Assembly (NCBI GenBank): GCA_049514435.1
Contig: JBEKVB010000028.1
Span: 1 to 11,387 of the forward strand
Reading direction: 5' to 3'
Source of the DNA: UBA4810 sp002479215
GTDB lineage: Bacteria; Desulfobacterota; Syntrophia; Syntrophales; Smithellaceae
DNA: 11,387 nt
The stretch's first letter is position 1. Each line of letters opens with the position of its first letter. The translations under genes and the position numbers were made by a program. The notes below the pieces were generated by a model. The model was not told where the DNA came from, made no database searches, and saw only the letters and a program-made list of their open reading frames with translations. Below, in pieces: positions 1 to 6,306 of the stretch.

Positions 1-113
1 TGAGCGCTGGTCTGCATATTTAAATACTTAGGCACGGCCACTGCGGCCAAAATACCCAAAATAACCAACACCGCAATGATTTCGATAAGCGTAAAACCTT
101 TTTGATTTCTCAT
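1..113 (-). CDS. mshA: Type IV prepilin, MSHA-like major pilin (N-terminus only)
   Basis: The ATG at 113-111 opens a frame that runs off the left edge of the window, giving 37 codons. The leader is short and basic (MRNQKG). The prepilin peptidase signature G|FTLIE follows, with Glu5 of the mature protein, then an unbroken hydrophobic helix (IIAVLVILGILAAVAV) and Pro22. This is the class III signal of type IV pilins and pseudopilins, which are cleaved and N-methylated at the inner membrane and assembled through the N-terminal helix. The block PKYLNMQ after the helix resembles PKFLNLQ of MSHA pilins, which favours a major MSHA-type subunit over a GspG pseudopilin. A strong ribosome site (AGGAG, 125-121) lies 7 bases before the ATG. 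The gene is separated from the assembly operon by 258 bases and has its own sigma-54 promoter. A minor pilin (MshB-like) cannot be excluded because the C-terminal part is missing. Confidence 0.93.
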   Translation of the reverse strand, partial: MRNQKGFTLIEIIAVLVILGILAAVAVPKYLNMQTSA

Positions 114-188
114 TTTTTTTCTCCTTTTTTAAAGTTTGTTAATAAAGATTTATTTGACTCGATAACGTCTTTGTTAATGCTTTATTTG

Positions 189-225
189 CATTTATATAAC
201 AGCAATATCCATGCCATTTATATAA
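189..225. repeat. 11-bp direct repeat flanking the sigma-54 promoter core
   Basis: CATTTATATAA occurs at 189-199 and again, identical, at 215-225, a period of 26 bases. One copy abuts and slightly overlaps the -24 box; the other lies over the predicted transcript start. A shorter copy (CATTTATAT) lies at 392-400, inside the end of the activator gene. The surrounding DNA is AT-rich, so chance is possible. The placement on both sides of the promoter is what makes it worth listing. Confidence 0.5.
201..216 (-). promoter_or_regulatory. Sigma-54 (-24/-12) promoter for the pilin gene
   Basis: Read on the minus strand, the site is TGGCATGGATATTGCT. It has TGGCA and the following G of the -24 box, a four-base gap, and TTGCT of the -12 box. 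It differs from the consensus TGGCACG-N4-TTGCW only at one C to T. The invariant GG and GC are present at the required spacing. The predicted start of transcription is near 190, giving a leader of about 77 bases before the pilin ATG at 113. The preceding gene (372-1697) encodes a sigma-54 activator, which strongly supports the call. PilA of Pseudomonas, Geobacter and Myxococcus is controlled in the same way. Confidence 0.88.
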
Positions 226-363
226 AAACCCCACCCCCTTCCTAATCTATATTGTCTTGCTTGTAAGTTATTTATTTAATTGCCTTTTCCTGTATTACCA
301 ATTGTACCTCGTCGCACCTAAAGTTCTTAGCGCTTTTAAATAAATTACAAATATTGGTGTATC

Positions 364-382
364 ATCTACAATTATTGTAGAT
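364..382. promoter_or_regulatory. Perfect dyad, candidate enhancer (UAS) for the sigma-54 activator
   Basis: ATCTACAAT-T-ATTGTAGAT is a perfect 9-bp inverted repeat around one base. It lies about 175-190 bases upstream of the predicted pilin transcript start, a normal distance for an enhancer bound by a Fis-type activator. It includes the TAA stop of the activator gene (374-372). No run of T follows on the minus strand, so it is not a convincing intrinsic terminator. A related heptamer (TACAATT, minus strand 306-300) occurs about 65 bases closer to the promoter. Assignment as the enhancer is inference. Confidence 0.4.
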
Positions 383-1697
383 CTCTAACACCATTTATAT
401 CGATATCAAGTTTCTTTATTCTATGCCAAAGGCTTCTTTGATTTATACCCAAGATACTTGCGGCTTTAACTTGAATTCCTCCGGTCATTTTTAAGGCGTT
501 AATTATTATCTCTTTTTCCAGGATCATTAATTTATCATCCAAATTAATGTTTCTATTAGAATTATCGGTTATCGACATTAAACCCTGTCTGTTAATTATA
601 TCAGGCAAATGGTAAGGTTCAATAAAATCTTTATCGGCTAAAACTAAAGCTTGTTCCAAAACATTTTTTAATTCCCTAATGTTTCCCGGCCAGGAATATC
701 CGATGAAAAGCTGTAAAACCTGCGGTGATAACTTAATTTTTTTCTTAAAGTTGCTCAAAAAATAATTTGCCAAAAGAGGAATATCTTCCATCCTTTCCCT
801 CAGGGCCGGCAAAAAAATAGAAAAAACATTGAGGCGAAAGTATAAATCTTCCCTGAATAATCCATCTTTAATCATTTTGGGTAAATTTTTGTTCGTCGCC
901 GCTATAAAGCGGACATCGACACGAATTGGAACAGATCCACCGACTCTTTCAAATTCTTTTTCCTGCAAAACACGCAAAATTTTCGCCTGCGTAGCCAAAG
1001 GCATATCGCCAATTTCATCGAGAAACAATGTTCCACCATCAGCTATTTCAAATTTCCCTTTCTTTTGAGTTGTAGCGCCGGTAAAAGAACCTCTTTCATG
1101 ACCAAAAAGCTCACTTTCTAATAAACCCTCCGGGATGGCTACACAATTAATTTTAATAAAAGGCTTGCCTTTTCTCAAGCTATGTTCGTAAATACTCGTA
1201 GCAATCAATTCCTTTCCTGTTCCGCTTTCACCGGTAATAAACACCGTGGAATCGGTTGGTGCTACTTTCATAATTTGTGTAAAAATATTGCGCATTGCAG
1301 CGCTGGAACCAATAACTTCCGGGAATAATTCTTTTGCCTCCACGCGGCTTAGAATATTCGCTACATTATCAAACACCATGGTAATTTTATCTAAATCATC
1401 AGTTATACTTTCCTGTTTTACCAAAGGAGAATTTTTTAGAATAGGTATTTTTTGCGCTTTATTAATAAATTGTTCGAGTGGTTTCAAAAGAATTCGTAAG
1501 ATAAGAGAGCTAATTAAAAAAGTTAAAAATCCTATGGCAGTAATTAAATAGACAAACCCCAGAGAAGATATCTGATTGTTATTTTCATACTGGTTATTAA
1601 GTAATTGATAAGTTAAAATAATACCTATAATTGTTATTCCGGAATAAATTACCGGAATTAATACGTAAAGGTTAATATAGAATTTATTTTTATTCAT
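372..1697 (-). CDS. Membrane-anchored sigma-54-dependent transcriptional activator
   Basis: Bacterial enhancer-binding protein of about 441 residues. Two membrane helices (about 8-31 and 47-70) are joined by a short polar loop of roughly 15 residues. A HAMP-like linker (about 70-118) follows, then a complete AAA+ domain: Walker A GESGTGKE (156-163), sigma-54 contact loop GSFTGA (203-208), Walker B GGTLFLDE (221-228) and the arginine region REDLYFR (282-288). A Fis-type helix-turn-helix (AASILGINQRSLWHRIKKL, about 412-430) ends the protein. There is no receiver domain, so it is not a PilR-type response regulator. It should act as a one-component regulator at the inner membrane. The obvious target is the sigma-54 promoter of the downstream pilin gene. 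The chosen ATG (1697) starts 11 bases after the platform gene's stop. An in-frame ATG at 1745 would overlap that gene by 37 bases. Neither has a clear ribosome site, so coupling to upstream translation is likely. Confidence 0.9.
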   Translation of the reverse strand: MNKNKFYINLYVLIPVIYSGITIIGIILTYQLLNNQYENNNQISSLGFVYLITAIGFLTFLISSLILRILLKPLEQFINKAQKIPILKNSPLVKQESITDDLDKITMVFDNVANILSRVEAKELFPEVIGSSAAMRNIFTQIMKVAPTDSTVFITGESGTGKELIATSIYEHSLRKGKPFIKINCVAIPEGLLESELFGHERGSFTGATTQKKGKFEIADGGTLFLDEIGDMPLATQAKILRVLQEKEFERVGGSVPIRVDVRFIAATNKNLPKMIKDGLFREDLYFRLNVFSIFLPALRERMEDIPLLANYFLSNFKKKIKLSPQVLQLFIGYSWPGNIRELKNVLEQALVLADKDFIEPYHLPDIINRQGLMSITDNSNRNINLDDKLMILEKEIIINALKMTGGIQVKAASILGINQRSLWHRIKKLDIDINGVRDLQ

Positions 1698-1708
1698 TTT
1701 TTTATATT

Positions 1709-2938
1709 TTACTGTTGATGTGTTGCCAATTTGGTGAGATCCCATATGGGCATAAATATGGCCAGAGCAAAAAAGCCCACAACCGCGGCTAAACCGATAA
1801 TAAGAATCGGGCCGATGGCGTCCGAAAGGCCTTTAACGGCATATTCAACTTCATCATCGTAGTGCTTGCTAATTTCCCTTAACATTTCATCAATATTTCC
1901 CGATTCTTCGCCGATAGCAATCATATCAATAACCATGGGAGTAAAATATTTGACGGTTTTTAAAGGTGCAGAAATTCCGGCGCCTTCTTCAATGCGCTCG
2001 CGGACATGCTCGAAGGCGCGAGAAATAGCCGCATTGCCGATTGTCTCGGATAAAATAGTCAATGATTGCATAACGGGAACGCCGCTCGTTTGCAAAATAG
2101 CAAAAATACTGGCAAAACGAGATAATGCCGCTTTCTTAAATAATGGACCAAGTATAGGAATTTCCAGTATAAAAGTATCTTTCAACAGTTTTCCGTTTTG
2201 AGTTTGAAAATATGAATACAATCCAAAAATTATAACACCCACGCCCGTAAGAATTATATACCAGTAATTTTTTAAGTAAGTGTACAAAAACATGGCAATT
2301 TTTGTAGGCCATGGTAAATCTATCCCGGCTTTGCTGAAAAGAGAAACAAATTGAGGTATGACAAAAGTTAAAAGTATGATAAAAGCAATACCTAAAGCGA
2401 TAACGACAATCATAGGATATCTCAACGCCGCCTTAATATCTGCTTTAACCTTTGTTTCATGTTCGATAATATAAATCAGACGATCTAAAACGCCGGGCAC
2501 ATTGCCGCTTATTTCTCCGGCTTTAATCATAGCGCAGTAAAGTGGTGAAAATATTTTCGGATATTTCTGCAGAGCTTCCGAAAGAGATGAACCTTGTCTG
2601 ATATCCTGAACAATTATTGATATTGCTTTTCTTAATACGCGGCTTTCTGTTTGAGCTTCCAGAACTTGTAGAAGTCTTAATATCGGCACACCGGCGCTCA
2701 GCATGGAACGAAACTGCTTTGTAAAAATGATAAGGTCAGATGCCCGAACTGTGTTCGTAAAGGTCATAATTGTCGACCATGTATTATCTGCCGATTTATC
2801 CTGTTCCTGAATCATTTTTAAAGGTATAAGACCACGCAATGCCAATATCGAATTTGCCGCATCAACAGAATCAGCATCCAGCGTTCCTGATACTTTATTT
2901 CCATTTTCATTGAATGCATGATAAATATAACTGGGCAT
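1709..2938 (-). CDS. mshG: Type IV pilus inner-membrane platform protein (PilC/GspF/MshG family)
   Basis: A 409-residue polytopic protein, the usual length of the GspF/PilC family. It forms the inner-membrane platform on which the extension ATPase acts to add pilin subunits. Two T2SSF repeats are visible: the first starts around FTKQFRSMLSAGVP (72-85), the second around SRFASIFAILQTSGVP (273-288). Each contains the family block with GEISGN (141-146) or GEESGN (343-348). Membrane helices lie at about 174-197, 224-244 and 376-398. A typical short N-terminal domain (YHAFNENGNKVSG) precedes them. The ATG at 2938 has AAGGAT 6-7 bases upstream, and the gap after the extension ATPase gene is 20 bases. 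MshG is preferred over PilC because of the msh-like gene order; sequence alone fits either. Confidence 0.94.
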   Translation of the reverse strand: MPSYIYHAFNENGNKVSGTLDADSVDAANSILALRGLIPLKMIQEQDKSADNTWSTIMTFTNTVRASDLIIFTKQFRSMLSAGVPILRLLQVLEAQTESRVLRKAISIIVQDIRQGSSLSEALQKYPKIFSPLYCAMIKAGEISGNVPGVLDRLIYIIEHETKVKADIKAALRYPMIVVIALGIAFIILLTFVIPQFVSLFSKAGIDLPWPTKIAMFLYTYLKNYWYIILTGVGVIIFGLYSYFQTQNGKLLKDTFILEIPILGPLFKKAALSRFASIFAILQTSGVPVMQSLTILSETIGNAAISRAFEHVRERIEEGAGISAPLKTVKYFTPMVIDMIAIGEESGNIDEMLREISKHYDDEVEYAVKGLSDAIGPILIIGLAAVVGFFALAIFMPIWDLTKLATHQQ

Positions 2939-2958
2939 ATTTCATCCTTAATTTTAGT

Positions 2959-4671
2959 TTAGCTCATAACGGCGGAGGCCGCTTCTTCCAAAGTGGTGAT
3001 CCCTTGCATTACTTTTTGGGCCGCATCTTCCCTTAATGTCCTCAACTTGCCGGCATCCACCGCCGATCGGGTAATTTCCTTGCTTGGCCTTTTATTGAGG
3101 ATCATATCTTGAACCATATCGTCATTGACTAAAACTTCAAAAAGGCCGGTTCTTCCTTTGTAACCCATGTTCTTACATTGGTAACAACCTTTGCCGCGCT
3201 GGAAATTAGCTTTTTTTGCTTCTTCCTTTGATATTCCAAATGCTGCCAGGGCCGCTTCCGGCGGATTATAAGGTTCTTTACAATACGGACAAACAGTGCG
3301 CACCAATCTTTGGGCAAAAGAAACGAGCATAACAGATGAAATCAAAAAGGACTCGATGCCCATATCAATGAATCGCGTTATGGCTCCGGCAGCATCGTTG
3401 GTATGCACCGTGCTCAAAACTCTATGTCCTGTCTGAGCGGCTTGCACGGATATCGCGGCGGTTTCCGCGTCTCTAATCTCACCCACCATGATGACATCCG
3501 GGTCCTGACGAAGAATTGAGCGCAAACCGCTGGCAAAGGTCATTCCCGCTTTACGGTTTAGCTGCGCCTGGCGGACATTATTTACCCTGTATTCGACAGG
3601 GTCCTCCAGAGTAATTATATTTATATCCGGTTTGTTTATCGAATTCAAAATTGCGTAAAGACTTGTACTTTTACCGCTTCCTGTAGGCCCGGTGCTTAAG
3701 ATCAATCCATAAGGTTTAATGATCATTTTCTCGATTTTTGCCATATCTTCCGCAACCATGCCTAAACGATCAAGACTGTAAATTCCCCCGCTCATATCCA
3801 GCAGACGCAAGACAATATTTTCTCCGTAAATTGTGGGAATGGAGGAAACCCTGACATTGATTTCCTTCTTCTCTATTTTGAGGGTAAATCTTCCGTCTTG
3901 AGGAATTCTGGATATAGTAATATCCATATTGGCTAAAATCTTCATTCGGGCGATGATGGGCAAGAAAAGAGATTTGGGAGGCGAAGGCACTTCCAAAAGT
4001 TTACCGTCAATGCGAAAGCGCAGCTGCACGGTGTTTTGCTGCGGGCTGATGTGGATGTCGCTTGCTCCGTCGCGTATAGCTTGAGCAAAAATAGAATTAG
4101 CCAGACGAATGACAGGCGCTTCACCTGCCATATCCTGCAAGGAGGCAATTTGAACTTCTTCCTTATCCCGCCCTTCCTCAGCCTGCACATCCGGTTGAGA
4201 GTCTATTTCCATGCTTTCCATAATACCGCCCAACCCGGATTGCATGCCGTACAAACTATTGATGATCTGATTGACTTCTCTTTCCGAGCAAATTACCGGT
4301 TCCACTTCCGCGTTGGCCAACACTTCAATGGAATCCAGTATATTTATATCCAACGGATCGACAATGGCGCAGGTCAGTAATCGTCCCTTCTTTTTTAAAG
4401 GAGCTACTTGATATTTTTGCGCGGTTTCAATGGGAATATAATGCGCTAAACTGACATCAAGAGGAAAATTGTCCGGATGATATTTCTGAATACTGAGTTG
4501 CTGACTCAATAGATCTATTATTTGTTGCTCATTGACTATTCCCTGTCGAGTCAAATACTGGCCCAGCTTCAAACCGGCTTTCTTTTGATCAACTAACGCC
4601 TGTTTGAGCTTTTCTTCGGTCAAAAGCCCGGCTTCTATAAGCATTTCACCCAAACGTTTCTTAATCTTCAT
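2959..4671 (-). CDS. mshE: Pilus extension ATPase with cyclic-di-GMP-binding MshEN domain (MshE/PilB/GspE)
   Basis: A 570-residue hexameric secretion ATPase that powers pilus assembly from the cytoplasmic side. The N-terminal MshEN domain has two 24-residue motifs (6-29 and 35-58) separated by 5 residues. The signature positions are R6 L7 G8, L11, G15, L22, A25 L26 and Q29, repeated as L36 G37, L40, G44, I51, L54 L55 and Q58. This is the cyclic-di-GMP-binding pattern of Vibrio MshE. The catalytic domain has Walker A GPTGSGKS (328-335), an Asp-box region around ITLEDPVEYR (353-362), Walker B near DPDVIMVGEIRD (390-401) and a His box AQTGHRVLSTVHTND (412-426). A zinc-binding tetracysteine (Cys461, 464, 496, 499) completes it and separates this extension type from PilT retraction ATPases. 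Ribosome site GGGAGG lies just ahead of the ATG. Confidence 0.95.
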   Translation of the reverse strand: MKIKKRLGEMLIEAGLLTEEKLKQALVDQKKAGLKLGQYLTRQGIVNEQQIIDLLSQQLSIQKYHPDNFPLDVSLAHYIPIETAQKYQVAPLKKKGRLLTCAIVDPLDINILDSIEVLANAEVEPVICSEREVNQIINSLYGMQSGLGGIMESMEIDSQPDVQAEEGRDKEEVQIASLQDMAGEAPVIRLANSIFAQAIRDGASDIHISPQQNTVQLRFRIDGKLLEVPSPPKSLFLPIIARMKILANMDITISRIPQDGRFTLKIEKKEINVRVSSIPTIYGENIVLRLLDMSGGIYSLDRLGMVAEDMAKIEKMIIKPYGLILSTGPTGSGKSTSLYAILNSINKPDINIITLEDPVEYRVNNVRQAQLNRKAGMTFASGLRSILRQDPDVIMVGEIRDAETAAISVQAAQTGHRVLSTVHTNDAAGAITRFIDMGIESFLISSVMLVSFAQRLVRTVCPYCKEPYNPPEAALAAFGISKEEAKKANFQRGKGCYQCKNMGYKGRTGLFEVLVNDDMVQDMILNKRPSKEITRSAVDAGKLRTLREDAAQKVMQGITTLEEAASAVMS

Positions 4672-4695
4672 TCAACCTCCCGAAAGACCTTCTCC

Positions 4696-6273
4696 TCAAA
4701 GCTGCAGAGCTTTGCGGTTGAAAAAAACCGTATTTGCATCCCACTGGGATATAATTTTTGTTTTAGCGGCAAGTGCAGGCGGTAATTTGTTTATTGCTTT
4801 TTGAGCCTCATGACCATTAGTGAATATTTTGTCAATAACGATCGCGAAGGTAATTCCATTTTCCACTTTATTCCAAAAAGGAAATAAAACTAAAGGAGGC
4901 ATATTTTGCCGATAGTGATTTTCCTCAAAAAAGCTATACATTATTTCTATATCTTTTCCTTCTTTTAACAGTACAATAAAATTACCACTATTAAGCGGCT
5001 TTACCTGAGCGGGAATCCAAGGCAGCGTTATTATGACTCCTTCCCCAATTATGTCCTTATTTTTAATATGGTGATTAGCGTTAACTACTGATTCGATAAT
5101 TTTAGGACTGGCCTCGCCATAGATGTTTTGCAGCGTCCACCAAAGGGTCATTCCTTTTTTTATTGTTAACATTCCAATGGTATCGGGCATTTTATTCTGC
5201 TGGTTCTTTTCTTCCTCCATAACCGGTGAATCAGGAAGGGAAGCTGTTTTTATGGAAGCGGGGGCAATATTAGTCGGCGTTAGTTGTCTAGTTTCCGAAA
5301 CAATTTGGGGTGATGGTGATGGCGATGGCTTATAGGCATTAACATTGGAACGATCCAGAATAAATGTCTCTAATAAATAACCCAGAGCAACAATAATCAT
5401 GATACTCGCCAGCGCCCATTTTACTCCTCTCCATAATGGCGCCGCCATTCCGCTTACGCATCTTCTGACCAAAAACCAACCGGCTTTCTTCTTGTTGCGA
5501 ATAATCATCTTTAAAATTACTTGATGGCAAAGAGCAACAACTTTGCGCGGATAACCTCCCGTGGCCAGATAAATTGCCACAAGCCCCCCGAAGCTGAATA
5601 AAGAAGGCGCAATTTCAAAATCCCTCGCGACACTAATGCGGAATTTTATCATTGCCCGCATTTGCTCAAAATTTAGCGGCTGGAGATAATAAAGAAGATT
5701 AACCCGATCAAAAAGATTGGCGCGTCTTTTTAGTATTGATTTGAATTCTTTTTGAGCAAAGATTATTATTTGCAGCAGCTTGAAACTATTGGTTTCATAA
5801 TTAAGAAATTCCCGCAGTATCTCCAGGCAATTCTCGGGTATTTTTTGACCTTCGTCAATGACCAAAACAACGATTCGTTTTTCATCAACACCTCTGCTAA
5901 AAAGATAATCTTTAATTTTTTCTTTTAACTGCCATTCGCTCTCACCATTATTGGAATCTTTAATTCCCAGCATCAAGGCAACGGTTCGCAGGAATTCAAC
6001 AGCGCTGTTAAACGACGGATCAAGCAAAAGGTGTGTTTCGATTTCCGCCGCATCTGCCGGTGTGGAAGAAAAGTTCTGGATTAGTTTGCGGCATAAAGTG
6101 GTTTTGCCGGTGCCGATGTCTCCTATGACTACATTAAGCCCACGGCGCAACCGAACAGACAACTCCAGCTTTTGCAGACAGCCGGTGTGCTGCGGCGATT
6201 GAAAAAGAAATTCCGGCTCCGGTGAATTGGAAAAGGGTTCCTTTTTAAAATTGAGAATATTGTAATATTCCAT
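4696..6273 (-). CDS. mshM: ExeA/MshM-type AAA ATPase fused to a membrane helix and LysM-like domain
   Basis: A 525-residue protein of the GspA/ExeA/MshM group, which helps a secretin pass or anchor to the peptidoglycan. It begins with the family opening YNILNFKKEPFSNSPEPEF (4-22), then Walker A GDIGTGKTT (51-59) and Walker B VVLVIDEGQ (135-143). The block ATGGYPRKV (237-245) marks the end of the AAA core. A single membrane helix follows (about 285-304), then a Pro/Ser linker (PSPSPSP, 317-323). The presumed periplasmic part has a LysM-like segment (about 369-418: IKKGMTLWWTLQNIYG, then VVNAN and a LP end) and an uncharacterised tail to 525. ExeA itself carries a different peptidoglycan-binding domain, so LysM is a substitution. 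The separate mshN gene that normally follows mshM is absent. The ATG at 6273 has only a weak upstream GAGATGATG; a stop codon in frame just upstream rules out a longer start. Confidence 0.85.
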   Translation of the reverse strand: MEYYNILNFKKEPFSNSPEPEFLFQSPQHTGCLQKLELSVRLRRGLNVVIGDIGTGKTTLCRKLIQNFSSTPADAAEIETHLLLDPSFNSAVEFLRTVALMLGIKDSNNGESEWQLKEKIKDYLFSRGVDEKRIVVLVIDEGQKIPENCLEILREFLNYETNSFKLLQIIIFAQKEFKSILKRRANLFDRVNLLYYLQPLNFEQMRAMIKFRISVARDFEIAPSLFSFGGLVAIYLATGGYPRKVVALCHQVILKMIIRNKKKAGWFLVRRCVSGMAAPLWRGVKWALASIMIIVALGYLLETFILDRSNVNAYKPSPSPSPQIVSETRQLTPTNIAPASIKTASLPDSPVMEEEKNQQNKMPDTIGMLTIKKGMTLWWTLQNIYGEASPKIIESVVNANHHIKNKDIIGEGVIITLPWIPAQVKPLNSGNFIVLLKEGKDIEIMYSFFEENHYRQNMPPLVLFPFWNKVENGITFAIVIDKIFTNGHEAQKAINKLPPALAAKTKIISQWDANTVFFNRKALQL

Positions 6274-6306
6274 TTTAAAGCATCATCTCTCGCAGTTTGA
6301 TCTGCG

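Noticed and set aside
364..382. Dyad after the activator gene as an intrinsic terminator
   Set aside because: The stem is AT-rich with a one-base centre and is not followed by a T run on the minus strand. An operator or enhancer role fits better.
5308..5332. Short GGTGAT-type tandem repeat
   Set aside because: It simply encodes the Pro/Ser linker (PSPSPSP) of the AAA-LysM protein. With only about three units, phase variation is unlikely.
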